This document shows, piece after piece, positions 8,707 through 17,348 of a DNA stretch of 64,000 nucleotides (positions within the stretch are counted from its first letter, which is position 1; the number at the start of each line of letters is the position of its first letter). The stretch is from NCBI GenBank assembly GCA_947499145.1, contig CANMNB010000004.1, positions 62,001 to 126,000 of the forward strand, read 5' to 3'. A program made the position numbers and the translations under genes. This stretch comes from an uncultured Arachnia sp. Its GTDB lineage: Bacteria > Actinomycetota > Actinomycetes > Propionibacteriales > Propionibacteriaceae. Below the pieces are notes generated by a model that saw nothing but the letters and a program-made list of their open reading frames with translations, had not been told where the DNA came from and did no database searches.

Positions 8707-8732
8707 GGCCCCGGACCGATCGGTCCGAGGCC
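8707..8732. promoter_or_regulatory. Near-perfect palindrome between sodA end and LLM gene start
   Basis: The core CGGACCGATCGGTCCG (8712-8727) is a perfect 16-bp palindrome. Extended GGCC ends give 26 bp with one mismatched pair. It could be a sodA terminator without a T-run or an operator for the LLM gene. Context does not decide. Confidence 0.5.
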
Positions 8733-8754
8733 ACCCTGCGCGATGTGCGTGGTG

Positions 8755-9369
8755 TCAGGCCAGCGCGTCGGCGGCCCGACGGGCCTTCTCGAGGCGCTGG
8801 GCGACGTCGTTCCAGTTGACGACGTTCCACCAGGCGTCGACGTAGTCGCCCTTCACGTTCTTGTACTGCAGGTAGTACGCGTGCTCCCACATGTCCAGCT
8901 GCAGCAGCGCGATCTGCCCCGACGGCAGGTTGCCCTGCTGGTCGTAGAGCTGGTTGATGTTGAGGCGCTTGCCGACCGTGTCGAACACGAGCATCGACCA
9001 GCCGGAGCCCTGCACGCCGTTGGCGACGGCGTTGAAGTGCTTCTGGAAGCCCTCGAAGCCGCCGAAGTGCTCATCGATGGCGGACGCGAGCTCGCCCTCG
9101 GGGCGGCCGCCGCCGTCGGGCGACATGTTCTTCCAGAACACGGAGTGGTTGACGTGGCCGCCCAGGTGGAAGGCCAGGTCCTTCTCCAGCTTGTTGACCG
9201 CGCCCAGCTCGCCCTTGTCGCGGGCCTCGGCCAGCTGCTCGAGCGCGGTGTTCGCGCCCTTCACATAGGTGGCGTGGTGCTTGCTGTGGTGGAGCTCCAT
9301 GATCTCCGGAGCGATGTGCGGGGCGAGTGCGCCGTAGTCGTAGTCCAGGTCAGGAAGGGTGTAGGTCAT
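8755..9369 (-). CDS. sodA: Superoxide dismutase, Mn/Fe type
   Basis: 204 aa cytosolic enzyme dismutating superoxide to oxygen and peroxide. Metal ligands are visible in family order: His in [10 protein letters not shown] (near residue 27), His in HVNHSVFW (about 75), and Asp and His in DMWEHAYY (about 160). The ATG at 9369 is used because GAAGGAG precedes it and the product then begins [12 protein letters not shown], the normal family start. An upstream in-frame ATG at 9414 would add an atypical extension. Metal choice (Mn, Fe or cambialistic) cannot be read reliably. Confidence 0.96.
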   Translation of the reverse strand: MTYTLPDLDYDYGALAPHIAPEIMELHHSKHHATYVKGANTALEQLAEARDKGELGAVNKLEKDLAFHLGGHVNHSVFWKNMSPDGGGRPEGELASAIDEHFGGFEGFQKHFNAVANGVQGSGWSMLVFDTVGKRLNINQLYDQQGNLPSGQIALLQLDMWEHAYYLQYKNVKGDYVDAWWNVVNWNDVAQRLEKARRAADALA

Positions 9370-9423
9370 GTGCTCTCCTTCGTCGATGGCGGGTGCGGGT
9401 TTCCGCACGAACACACTGCCATC

Positions 9424-10029
9424 CTATGCATGCGAAGGATCGGCACGCCCCGTCTTCAGCACCCGGAAGCCCTTTGCGGACGCCAGTTTCGCTGTTGGCC
9501 AACCCTGCTCGGTCAGCCAGGCGGCGAGGGAATCGGCCCCGAGGTTGCGGCCCACGACCAGGTAGGCCACGCCGTCGGGACGCAACCGGGGTAGCCAGCG
9601 CAGCAACAGCGCGTGCAGGGCCTCCTTGCCGATGCGGATGGGCGGGTTCGACCAGATCTCGTCGTAGGTGGTGCCGGGGTCCACGTCGTCCGGCAGGGTG
9701 GGATGCACCCTCTCCGAGACGCCGGCGCGTTCCGCGTTCCTCCGGGTGAGCATGAGCGCGCGCTCGTTCACGTCGACGGCGTCCACCCGAACCGACGGCG
9801 AGGCCACGGCGAGCCCGACGGCGATGGGGCCGAACCCGCAGCCCAGGTCCAGGACGTGGCCCCCCTCGGGGGGCGCGACGGTGCGCAGCAGCACGGAGGT
9901 GCCGAGGTCCAGTCGGGAACCGGAGAACACGCCGCCGGCGGTCGTGAACGTCAGGTCGTGGTCGAAGATCCTCGCCTCGATGTCGCGGGTGACGAGGGGG
10001 GAGTCGTCGTTGGTGAAGTAGTGGCTCAT
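9424..10029 (-). CDS. Class I SAM methyltransferase, RsmC-like
   Basis: 201 aa single-domain methyltransferase. The SAM-binding motif is VLDLGCGFGPIAVGLA (about residues 60-75) and the catalytic motif SNPPIRIGK marks N2-guanine rRNA methyltransferases of the RsmC/RlmG type. E. coli RsmC is twice as long because of a duplicated domain. This is the short actinobacterial form, probably acting on rRNA G, but the target is inferred. The ATG overlaps the truA stop (ATGA), making it third in a trmB-truA-this gene operon of RNA-modifying enzymes. Confidence 0.85.
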   Translation of the reverse strand: MSHYFTNDDSPLVTRDIEARIFDHDLTFTTAGGVFSGSRLDLGTSVLLRTVAPPEGGHVLDLGCGFGPIAVGLAVASPSVRVDAVDVNERALMLTRRNAERAGVSERVHPTLPDDVDPGTTYDEIWSNPPIRIGKEALHALLLRWLPRLRPDGVAYLVVGRNLGADSLAAWLTEQGWPTAKLASAKGFRVLKTGRADPSHA

Positions 10030-10835
10030 GTCTCCTCCAGGGTGCGCACGGAGCGGGCGACGGCGGCGCGGCGGGCCAGCTCGGCATCCGCCGGGTACCC
10101 GACCTCCTCCAGGGTCAGCCCCGCCGCCGGCATCACGTGGACCTCGTTGTGGCGACGGGGGTGCACGGCGACGTGGGCCAGCCAGTCGAGGTCGCGACGA
10201 CCGCCCGCGACGGCGGTGAGCGCGCCGACCACGGAGCGCACCATCGAGTGGCAGAACGCGTCGGCAAGGAGATGGATCTCGGTGACCCCGTCGTCGCGCC
10301 GGGTGGCGTGCAGTTCGCGGAGGTCCCGGATGGTGGTCGCGGCGTCGCGCGGCTTGCAGAAGGCGGCGAAGTCCCGCAGGCCGACGAGCATGCCGGCCGC
10401 CTCGTGGAAGAGGTCGAGGTCCAGCCCGTGGCGCAGTTTCACCACGTGGCGCCGCATGAGGGGATCCGGGGAGTGGGCCACGTCCACGACGCGGTAGCAG
10501 TACCGCCGCCAGAGTGCCGAGAAGCGGGCGTCGAAGCCGTCGGGTGCGGGGGAGACCCGGCGCACGACGAGGTCGTCGGGCAGCACCCGGGTCAGGCGTC
10601 GGTGGAGGGTGGCGGACAGGTCGTCGCCGTCGGGCACATCGACGTGCGCGACCTGCCCGCGGGCGTGGACCCCCGCGTCCGTCCTGCCGGCGACCGTGAG
10701 CGCCACCGGGTCCGGGATGCGTAGGACCTGGGGGATGTGGTGCTCCAGGAGGCCCTGGACCGTGCGCAGGCCGGGTTGGACCGCCCAGCCGCTGAAGTCG
10801 GTGCCGTCGTAGGAGAGGTCCAGTCGCAGCCGCAT
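10026..10835 (-). CDS. truA: tRNA pseudouridine synthase A
   Basis: 269 aa. Forms pseudouridine at positions 38-40 of the tRNA anticodon arm. RTVQGLLEHHIPQVL and AGRTDAGVHARGQVAH carry the conserved motif with the catalytic Asp (about residue 54). C-terminal FCHSMVRSVVGALTAV is also typical. The ATG at 10835 shares one base with the trmB stop; a GTG one codon earlier (10838) would give GTGA overlap. Either way it is translationally coupled to trmB. Confidence 0.95.
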   Translation of the reverse strand: MRLRLDLSYDGTDFSGWAVQPGLRTVQGLLEHHIPQVLRIPDPVALTVAGRTDAGVHARGQVAHVDVPDGDDLSATLHRRLTRVLPDDLVVRRVSPAPDGFDARFSALWRRYCYRVVDVAHSPDPLMRRHVVKLRHGLDLDLFHEAAGMLVGLRDFAAFCKPRDAATTIRDLRELHATRRDDGVTEIHLLADAFCHSMVRSVVGALTAVAGGRRDLDWLAHVAVHPRRHNEVHVMPAAGLTLEEVGYPADAELARRAAVARSVRTLEET

Positions 10836-11551
10836 CACGGCTCCCGGCGGTAGGTCAGGTCGAACACCTCACGGCCGGCGTCGAGGCCACGCTGTTCGTA
10901 CTTGGTGACGGGGCGCTCCGCCAGGCGCGGGGCCCACCCGCCGTGCAGGTTGGCGAACCTGGCGTGGGCGTCCAGGACCTCCCGCTGCCACAGCGCGTAG
11001 TCCTCCCAGTCCGTGGCGAGGCGCCACAGGCCACCGGGGCGCAACTTGGCGGCCACGACGTCGGCGAACCCGGCGTTGACCAGCCGGCGCTTGTGGTGGC
11101 GGACCTTGTGCCACGGGTCGGCGAAGAAGGTCCAGACCTCGTCGAGCGACTCGTCGTCGACCAGCAACGGCAGACCCTGGGCGCCGTCGGCCAGGACGAG
11201 CCGAACGTTCGTGACGTCGTCGCGGCCCATGCGGCCGAGCGTGGAGGCCACGGACGGGGGATAGACCTCGAAGGCGATGAAGTCGACGTCCGGACGGGCC
11301 TTCGCCATCGGCACCAGGGAATCGCCGCCGCCGGAGCCAATCTCGACGATCCGGGGAGCCCGCCGCCCGAACTCGGCGTCCCAGTCGACGCCGGCGTCGG
11401 GGGCGACGGAGGTGTCGCGGTCCGCGCGTGGGACGTCGACGACGAAGCGAGCGGCCCAGCGTTCCCAGGCCTTGTGCTGGGACTCGTTCATGCGCGGGCT
11501 GCGTCGCACGAAACTGACGATGCCGCGTCGCGGGTCCGGGGTGCTCATCAC
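10835..11551 (-). CDS. trmB: tRNA (guanine-N7)-methyltransferase
   Basis: About 238 aa. Makes m7G46 in tRNA. EIGSGGGDSLVPMA is the SAM-binding motif, FFADPWHKVRHHKRRLV the signature PDPWxKxRHxKRR-type segment, and RLATDWEDYALW follows. On the minus strand a TAGGCT -10 box (11563-11558) lies 6 nt before the GTG at 11551, suggesting a leaderless start there. ATG 11548 is the next codon. It heads the trmB-truA-methyltransferase operon. Confidence 0.94.
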   Translation of the reverse strand: MMSTPDPRRGIVSFVRRSPRMNESQHKAWERWAARFVVDVPRADRDTSVAPDAGVDWDAEFGRRAPRIVEIGSGGGDSLVPMAKARPDVDFIAFEVYPPSVASTLGRMGRDDVTNVRLVLADGAQGLPLLVDDESLDEVWTFFADPWHKVRHHKRRLVNAGFADVVAAKLRPGGLWRLATDWEDYALWQREVLDAHARFANLHGGWAPRLAERPVTKYEQRGLDAGREVFDLTYRREP

Positions 11552-11630
11552 CCGCCGAGCCTACCGCCAGCGTCGGGAGGGGCGAACGGGTCGGAGGCTG
11601 GGTCTTGCCGGCCGGTCGGGTGGGCCTGAT

Positions 11631-11707
11631 GACGAAAAACGCACAACAGACGGACGTTTCCCCCCCGTTTTTCGGCTGAGCGCGGCCGATCGTGTGCGTT
11701 TTTCGTC
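11631..11707. repeat. Long inverted repeat in the trmB/VOC divergent region
   Basis: Perfect 15-bp arms GACGAAAAACGCACA (11631-11645) and its complement (11693-11707) enclose 47 bp that contain a third CGTTTTTCG block and a C7 run. Because both flanking genes are transcribed away from it, it is not an ordinary terminator. Likely a mobile or REP-like intergenic element or a large operator. Confidence 0.7.
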
Positions 11708-11743
11708 GTCGGAGCCCGGGAGCGAGTCCTGCGCAAGGAATAC

Positions 11744-11769
11744 TTGAAGCGTCAACGATGTTGTACGGT
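11744..11769 (+). promoter_or_regulatory. Putative operator and -10 box of the VOC gene
   Basis: TTGAAGCGTCAA (11744-11755) has TTGA-N4-TCAA dyad symmetry, as does TTGAGACTTCAA at 13283-13294 upstream of the LLM/FMN-reductase pair. TTGTACGGT follows, with TACGGT (11764-11769) 7 nt before ATG 11777, consistent with leaderless transcription. The dyad resembles MarR-family sites; no regulator gene is in the window. Confidence 0.45.
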
Positions 11770-11776
11770 CATGATC

Positions 11777-12619
11777 ATGGAGAAGCTGGCAGCTGCCACC
11801 ACCGTCGGAACGCTCGAGCTCAGGGTGCGCGACATGACCACGATGCTCGCCTATTACACCGATGGCATCGGTCTGGAGCCCCTGCGACATGCTTCGGGGG
11901 CCGTCGTGCTCGGGCTCGGGAACCGGGAGATCGTCACGCTGACCGAGTCCACGGACCTCCGGCCGGCCCGCGCGGGCGAGGCGGGCCTCTTCCACACCGC
12001 GGTCCTCTTCGACGACGCCGGCGCCCTGGCCCGGTCGCTGGTGTCCATGTTCACCAAGCACGCCTCGACCTACATCGGGTCGGCGGACCACCTCGTCTCC
12101 GAGGCCTTCTACTTCACCGACCCTGAGGGCAACGGTGTGGAGCTCTACCACGATCGCCCCCGCGACCAGTGGCAGTGGGACGGCAATCACGTCCGCATGG
12201 CCACCCTCTGGCTCGACCCGGAGGAGTTCGTCCGCAAGCACCGGACCGAGCAGGCCGGTGCGGGCGGGATGCTCGGCCACGTGCACCTCCAGGTGGGGGA
12301 CATCGCCACGGCCCACGGGTTCTACGTCGACGCGCTGGGCTTCGACGAGACCGCCCGGCTGGGCGGCCAGGCGCTGTTCGTGTCGGCCGGCGGCTACCAC
12401 CACCACATGGCCATGAACGTCTGGAACTCCGCCGGCGCCGGCCCGCGCCAGAACACGCTGGGCCTGGGTGTCGTCGACATCCTCGTCCCCTCCGCCGACG
12501 AGCTCGACGCAGTCGCCGAGCGGATGCGCGGCCGCGGTGTCGACGTCCGTGACGATGGCCGCACGCTCAGCGTCCTCGACCCGTGGCGCAACGAACTACG
12601 GCTGAGCGTGGCTCGCTGA
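11777..12619 (+). CDS. VOC family protein, catechol 2,3-dioxygenase-like
   Basis: 280 aa with two vicinal-oxygen-chelate modules (about residues 8-125 and 155-270), the architecture of extradiol dioxygenases and glyoxalase-like enzymes. The FYFTDPEGNGVELYHDRP segment and HVHLQVGDIATAHGFY supply metal-ligand-type Glu and His, and AGGYHHHMAMNVWNS is typical of the CatE-like subgroup of Bacillus/actinobacteria. Such genes are often induced by quinones or catechols through MarR regulators. ATG 11777 is chosen on the 7-nt spacing to the -10 box; ATG 11771 is also possible. Substrate unknown. Confidence 0.83.
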   Translation: MEKLAAATTVGTLELRVRDMTTMLAYYTDGIGLEPLRHASGAVVLGLGNREIVTLTESTDLRPARAGEAGLFHTAVLFDDAGALARSLVSMFTKHASTYIGSADHLVSEAFYFTDPEGNGVELYHDRPRDQWQWDGNHVRMATLWLDPEEFVRKHRTEQAGAGGMLGHVHLQVGDIATAHGFYVDALGFDETARLGGQALFVSAGGYHHHMAMNVWNSAGAGPRQNTLGLGVVDILVPSADELDAVAERMRGRGVDVRDDGRTLSVLDPWRNELRLSVAR

Positions 12620-12641
12620 CGATCGCGGAGATGTCGTTCGC

Positions 12642-12705
12642 CGAGTAGCGACGCAGTCGCGTGTCGAGGCGTTCATCTCGACACGCCCACTTCGTGGCCT
12701 ACTCG
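12642..12705. repeat. Compound palindromic (REP-like) element
   Basis: The outer arms CGAGTAG (12642-12648) and CTACTCG (12699-12705) enclose CGTGTCGAG (12660-12668) and CTCGACACG (12677-12685). Small hairpins lie inside each half (CGACGCAGTCG; CCACTTCGTGG). It can fold into a multi-branched structure. The vocabulary CGAGTAG...GTGTCGAG is shared with the tandem repeats at 35380-35533, indicating a genome-wide family. A second CCACTTCACGG block follows at 12720. Confidence 0.75.
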
Positions 12706-12828
12706 ATGAACGAAACACGGCCACTTCACGGCCTGGCGTCCTGACGGGATCCGGGAAGGATCGGGGTCGATCCCGATGTGGCGGAGCCGCCGGTCGCCTA
12801 CCCTCGAAGGAGGCACTAGGAGGAAACC

Positions 12829-13239
12829 ATGCGCACGATCCTGAACATCATCTGGCTGGTCTTCGGCGGCATCTGGTTGGCCGCGCTGTACTTCATGGCC
12901 GGCATCATCGCCTTCATCCCGATCATCACGATCCCCTTCGGCGTCGCCTCGCTCCGGATGGCCCGCTACGTCCTGTGGCCGTACGGGAAGGCTGTCGTCC
13001 CCAGGCCGGACGCCGGCGCGGCATCCGCGATCGGCAACGTCCTGTGGTTCGTGCTGGCCGGCTGGTGGCTGGCGATCGGCCACGTCGTCACCGCGATCAT
13101 GCAGTCGCTCACCATCATCGGCATCATCGACGCGATCGTGAACCTCAAGATGATCCCCGTCACGTGCTTCCCGTTCGGCAAGCGGATCGTCGATCGCGAC
13201 TCGCTGCGCCCGGGCGAACGGCCGCTCCACTCCATCTGA
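12829..13239 (+). CDS. YccF-type inner membrane protein
   Basis: 136 aa. Two YccF-like repeats: each has hydrophobic helices followed by a conserved short motif, IPFGVASLRMARYVLWPYG in the first and CFPFGKRIV in the second. It is thus a duplicated small integral membrane protein with about four spans. Function is unknown in the family. A strong TAGGAGG ribosome site precedes the ATG. It stands alone between a repeat element and the LLM/FMN-reductase promoter. Confidence 0.88.
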   Translation: MRTILNIIWLVFGGIWLAALYFMAGIIAFIPIITIPFGVASLRMARYVLWPYGKAVVPRPDAGAASAIGNVLWFVLAGWWLAIGHVVTAIMQSLTIIGIIDAIVNLKMIPVTCFPFGKRIVDRDSLRPGERPLHSI

Positions 13240-13273
13240 TGACGCGGGAATAGATCTCCCGGCGGATCGGTTG

Positions 13274-13294
13274 TACAGTTAGTTGAGACTTCAA
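13274..13294 (+). promoter_or_regulatory. Promoter/operator of LLM-FMN reductase pair
   Basis: TACAGT (13274-13279) is a good -10 box inside TTGTACAGT, and TTGAGACTTCAA (13283-13294, TTGA-N4-TCAA dyad) lies right after it where a repressor would block transcription. The same two blocks in the opposite order precede the VOC gene, so co-regulation is inferred. Confidence 0.5.
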
Positions 13295-13315
13295 TCAATC
13301 CGTCAGGAGGCGGCC

Positions 13316-14476
13316 ATGCAGATCGGCATCTTCACCATCGGTGACGTGACCGAGGACCCCACCACGGGGCGGGTCCCCACCGAGCACGAGAAGATCAGGA
13401 ACACCCTCGCGATCGCCCGGCACGCCGAGGAGGTGGGCTTCGACGTCTTCGCGAGCGGGCAGCACCACAACCCGCCCTTCGCCGCTCCCGCCAACCCGCC
13501 CGTCCTGCTGGCGCACGTGGCGGCGCAGACCGAGAGACTCATCCTCTCGACCGCGACGACGCTGATCACCACCACCGACCCGGTGCGCATCGCAGAGGAC
13601 TACGCCTACCTGCAGCACCTGGCGGAGGGTCGCGTCGACCTCACGATGGGCCGCGGCAACACCGGTCCCGTCTACCCGTGGTTCGGCAAGGACATCCGGC
13701 AGGGCATCCCGCTCGCCGTCGAGAACTACGCGTTGCTCCACCAGCTGTGGCGCGAGGAGGTCGTCGACTTCAAGGGCCGGTTCCGCACCCCGCTGCAGGG
13801 TTTCACCGCCACGCCGCGCCCTCTCGACGACGTGCCCCCGTTCGTGTGGCACGGCTCCATCCGCTCCCCGGAGATCGCCGAACAGGCCGCCTACTACGGT
13901 GACGGGTTCTTCCACAACAACATCTTCTGGAACTTCGAGCACGTCCAGCGGATGGTGGCGTTGTACCGCGAGCGGTTCGAGTACTACGGCCACGGCAAGC
14001 GTCACCAGGCCTTCGTCGCGCTCGGCGGCCAGGCCTACATGGCGAAGAACTCCCAGGACGCCGTCCGCGAGTTCCGCCCGTACTTCGACAACGCGCCGGT
14101 CTACGGGCACGGGCCGTCGCTGGAGGACTTCTCGGAGCAGACGCCTCTGACCGTCGGCTCCCCGCAGGAGGTCATCGAGCGCACCCTCAGCTTCCGTAAC
14201 TGGGTGGGCGACTACCAGCGCCAGATGTTCCTCATCGACCACGCCGGCCTGCCGCTGAAGGCCGTCATGGAGCAGCTGGACCTCTTCGGCTCCGAGGTGC
14301 TGCCCGTCCTGCGCAGGGAGTTCGCGGCGCTGAAGCCCGCCGACGTCCCCGAGGCCCCCACCCACGAGTGGCTCGTCGAGCGCCATCGCCGGGGCGAGGA
14401 CCCGGTGCCTGGCGGCACGGAAGGTTCCCAGGCCTGGATCGACGCCCAGGAGCACGCCGGGCGGAGGGGTGCATGA
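13316..14476 (+). CDS. FMN-dependent luciferase-like monooxygenase, CE1758 family
   Basis: 386 aa LLM-class TIM barrel. MQIGIFTIGDVTEDP, GFDVFASGQHHNPPF and GRGNTGPVYPWFGKD match the CE1758 family of actinobacteria. Members are always paired with a dedicated FMN reductase, as here. It would use reduced FMN and oxygen to oxidise an unidentified, perhaps aromatic, substrate. The start has CAGGAGG upstream. The stop overlaps the reductase ATG (ATGA). Confidence 0.88.
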   Translation: MQIGIFTIGDVTEDPTTGRVPTEHEKIRNTLAIARHAEEVGFDVFASGQHHNPPFAAPANPPVLLAHVAAQTERLILSTATTLITTTDPVRIAEDYAYLQHLAEGRVDLTMGRGNTGPVYPWFGKDIRQGIPLAVENYALLHQLWREEVVDFKGRFRTPLQGFTATPRPLDDVPPFVWHGSIRSPEIAEQAAYYGDGFFHNNIFWNFEHVQRMVALYRERFEYYGHGKRHQAFVALGGQAYMAKNSQDAVREFRPYFDNAPVYGHGPSLEDFSEQTPLTVGSPQEVIERTLSFRNWVGDYQRQMFLIDHAGLPLKAVMEQLDLFGSEVLPVLRREFAALKPADVPEAPTHEWLVERHRRGEDPVPGGTEGSQAWIDAQEHAGRRGA

Positions 14477-15159
14477 GCCTCGCCCACGAGTCGACGGACC
14501 CCTTCACCCCTCAGGCCCGCCACCTGGTGGTGCTCTCGGCCGGCGTGAGCGACCCGTCGTCGACGAAGCTGCTGGCGGATCGGCTCGCCGACGCGGCGGC
14601 CGGTTGGCTGTCGGAGCTGGGACTCGTGCCGGAGGTCCACCACGTGGAGCTCCGCCGCCTTACCGGGGCCATCGGCGAGGCCGTCGTCACGTTCCACCGC
14701 TCACCGGAGCTGCAGGACGCCCTCCGACAGGTGGAGCAGGCGGACGGCATCATCGCCGTCAGCCCCACCTACAAGGGCAGCTACTCGGGGCTCTTCAAGT
14801 CCTTCGTCGACCTCGTCGACGAGGACGCGCTGGTCGACGTCCCGGTCCTGCTCGGCGCCACCGGCGGCACCCCCCGGCACTCCCTGATGATCGACTTCGC
14901 CCTGCGCCCGCTGTTCGCCTACTTCAAGGCCGCGGCCCTCCCGACGTCGGTCTTCGCGGCCGCCGACGACTGGGGCGACGTCGAGGGCGGGCAGGAGTCA
15001 CGGCGCACCGATCCCCTCGACGAGCGCATCCGGCGAGCAGCCGCAGCGCTGGGGGAGCGGATGGCCGACCGCCGGGCCCGGAGACGGCTGGAGCCCGGCG
15101 ACACGGGACCTGTCGACGTCGTCCCGTTCGCCGAGCTCCTGCGAGGGCAAGGGTCCTAG
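14473..15159 (+). CDS. LLM-partnered FMN reductase, CE1759 family
   Basis: 228 aa flavodoxin-like NAD(P)H-dependent FMN reductase. SAGVSDPSSTKLLADRL forms the phosphate-binding loop at the N-terminus, and SPTYKGSYSGLFKSFVD and GATGGTPRHSLMIDFALRPLF are the flavin-contact motifs. It supplies reduced FMN to the upstream monooxygenase. Genes are translationally coupled. C-terminal 40 aa are charged and variable. Confidence 0.88.
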   Translation: MSLAHESTDPFTPQARHLVVLSAGVSDPSSTKLLADRLADAAAGWLSELGLVPEVHHVELRRLTGAIGEAVVTFHRSPELQDALRQVEQADGIIAVSPTYKGSYSGLFKSFVDLVDEDALVDVPVLLGATGGTPRHSLMIDFALRPLFAYFKAAALPTSVFAAADDWGDVEGGQESRRTDPLDERIRRAAAALGERMADRRARRRLEPGDTGPVDVVPFAELLRGQGS

Positions 15160-15169
15160 GGGCCCGAGC

Positions 15170-17257
15170 TCAGGCCTTCTTCTCCGGCCACATCTCCCGG
15201 GGCATCAGCTCGTAGCCGTGGAACTCTCGGGTGAAGGAGCCGGTGCCCTGCGCGAGTCCGCGCAGGTCGATCGGGTAGTTGATCAGCTCGGACTGGGGCA
15301 CCAGCGCCTCGATGATCGCGTGGTGCTCGGCGTCGCCGTCGCTGCCCAGCACCTGGCCGCGCCGCCCCGACAGGTCCGTCAGCACCGGACCGACGTAGGC
15401 CTCGTGGACCGTCACCGTCACCTTGTCGACCGGCTCCAGCAGCGCCATCGTCTTCTCGGACGCCGCCTCCTTGATCGCCAGCGATCCGGCGGTCTGGAAC
15501 GCCATGTCCGACGAGTCGACGGAGTGGGCCTTGCCGTCGTAGAGCGTCACAGCGACGTCGACGATCGGGTAACCCCACAGCGCGCCGTGCGCGAGCTGGG
15601 CCTGGATCCCCTTGTCCACCGACGAGATGAACTGCCGCGGCACCGCGCCGCCCACCACCTTGTCGACGAACTGGTACCCCGCGCCGCGGTCCAGTGGCTG
15701 GATCTCCACGTCCACGACGGCGTACTGGCCGTGGCCACCGGACTGCTTCACGTGCCGCCCGTGAGCCTTGGTGGGCGCGACGAAGGTCTCGCGCAACGGC
15801 ACCGTCACCGGCTCCTCGGAGATCGAGAGGCCGTAGCGGTTCCGCAGCCGGGACAGCAGGAGCTCCTTGTGCGCCTGACCCATCACCCAGACCAGCTGCT
15901 GGTCGGTCTCCGCGTTGCGCTGGATCCGCACGGTCATGTCCTCGACGGCCAGCCGTTGCAGCGCGCCGCCCAGCTTGTCGTCGTCGGCCCGGGTGTCCGC
16001 CTTGATCGCCACGGGCAGCAGCGGCTCGGGCAGCGGCCACGGCTGGACCAGCGCCGGCCGCTCCGCAGCCGAGAGCGTGTCGCCGGTCTCGGCGCGCGAC
16101 AGCTTGGCGACGTAGACGATCTCGCCGGCGATCGCGACGTCCTTCGGTGCCAGTTCGACGCCGATGGGTGCGGACAGCGGTCCCACCCGATCCGTCTCGT
16201 CATGGTCCGGGTGGGCCGGGTCGGCCTGGCCGGTGAAGAGCTCGCGGTGGCCGGAGACGTGCACCTGGTCGTCGGTGCGCAGGGTGCCGGAGAAGATGCG
16301 CACCAGGCTGAGCCGGCCCGCGTACTGGTCGCTGGTGGTCCGGATGACCTGGGCGACGAGGGGGGCGTCGGGGTCGCAGTCCGAGCCGGGCAGCGTGGCG
16401 CCGTTCGGCGTCATGACCGGGGGGATCGTGTGGGTGGAGGCGGCGGGGAAACCGCGCTCGATCCAGCGGAGCAGCTCCTCGGTGCCGACGTCGCTGGTCG
16501 TGTGGGCCGGGAGCACCGGGAAGAACCGGGCGCCGATGATGGCGCGGTTCAGGACCTCGTAGACCTCGGCGACGGCGATCTCCTCACCCTCGAGGTAGCG
16601 CTCCATGAGGTCCTCGTCCTCGATCTCGGTGATGAGTGCCTCGAGGAACGGTGCGCGCTGCTCGGCGATCAGCTCGGCCTCCTCGTCGGTGGCGTCGCGG
16701 GAGACCCGGGTGCCGGAGGAGTAGTCGTGGATGCGCTTGTTGAGCAAAGAAATGTTGCCGATGCTGCGATCCCCTTCGCGCATCGGCAACAGTGCTGCGA
16801 CGACCCCGTCGCCGAAGGCCTCCTGGCAGGCGGCCACCATGGCGTCGAAGTCCGAACGCCCCTGGTCGAGTTTGGTGATGGCGATGATGCGGGGCATGGC
16901 CACGCGGTCGCACTCCTGCCACAGCGTGATGGTCGAGGCCTGTATCTCCTCGCCTGCGGGGATCGCGAAGACGGCGGCGTCGGCGGCACGGAGTCCGGCG
17001 CGGAGCTCACCCATGTAGTCGGGGTGGCCCGGGGCGTCCAGCAGGTTGATCTGGACGTCGGTCGCCGGGATCGACGCCATGGTCAGCGACGCCGCGCGTT
17101 CGGGGGTGTCCTTCTCCCCGCGGTATCCGTCGACCCTGGCGCGCAACAGGTGCTCGAAGAGGGTGGTCTTGCCCGAGCCGCTGGCACCCACGAGGATGAC
17201 GTTGCGCACGGCGTCGGGGCCGGTGATCGTGATGTGTGAACTCGACTTTGAGGCCAT
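15170..17257 (-). CDS. Elongation factor G-like protein (EF-G2)
   Basis: 695 aa translational GTPase. G1 GASGSGKT (residues 24-31), G3 DAPGH, and G4 TKLD instead of the NKxD of true EF-G. Domains II-V follow in EF-G order. The sequence belongs to the actinobacterial EF-G-like class (EF-G2, as MSMEG_6535 type) rather than canonical FusA: shorter G domain, no tufA or rps neighbours. Its role is unclear; mycobacterial EF-G2 binds GTP but does not replace FusA. Convergent with the FMN reductase gene (10 nt gap). Confidence 0.88.
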   Translation of the reverse strand: MASKSSSHITITGPDAVRNVILVGASGSGKTTLFEHLLRARVDGYRGEKDTPERAASLTMASIPATDVQINLLDAPGHPDYMGELRAGLRAADAAVFAIPAGEEIQASTITLWQECDRVAMPRIIAITKLDQGRSDFDAMVAACQEAFGDGVVAALLPMREGDRSIGNISLLNKRIHDYSSGTRVSRDATDEEAELIAEQRAPFLEALITEIEDEDLMERYLEGEEIAVAEVYEVLNRAIIGARFFPVLPAHTTSDVGTEELLRWIERGFPAASTHTIPPVMTPNGATLPGSDCDPDAPLVAQVIRTTSDQYAGRLSLVRIFSGTLRTDDQVHVSGHRELFTGQADPAHPDHDETDRVGPLSAPIGVELAPKDVAIAGEIVYVAKLSRAETGDTLSAAERPALVQPWPLPEPLLPVAIKADTRADDDKLGGALQRLAVEDMTVRIQRNAETDQQLVWVMGQAHKELLLSRLRNRYGLSISEEPVTVPLRETFVAPTKAHGRHVKQSGGHGQYAVVDVEIQPLDRGAGYQFVDKVVGGAVPRQFISSVDKGIQAQLAHGALWGYPIVDVAVTLYDGKAHSVDSSDMAFQTAGSLAIKEAASEKTMALLEPVDKVTVTVHEAYVGPVLTDLSGRRGQVLGSDGDAEHHAIIEALVPQSELINYPIDLRGLAQGTGSFTREFHGYELMPREMWPEKKA

Positions 17258-17348
17258 GGCGAGACTCTAGTACCGTCGCTCCGGGCCCGCTGGGGGACCC
17301 CCGGATTGCGCGTTCCCGCCGCCCCGCGCCCTCGATGATGGGGTGCTT

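Noticed and set aside
11631-11707. Rho-independent terminator
   Set aside because: Both neighbouring genes start rather than end here, and the repeat encloses 47 bp.
15218-17239. Plus-strand 673-residue frame opposite EF-G2
   Set aside because: No recognisable domain and codon pattern is the complement of the real gene.
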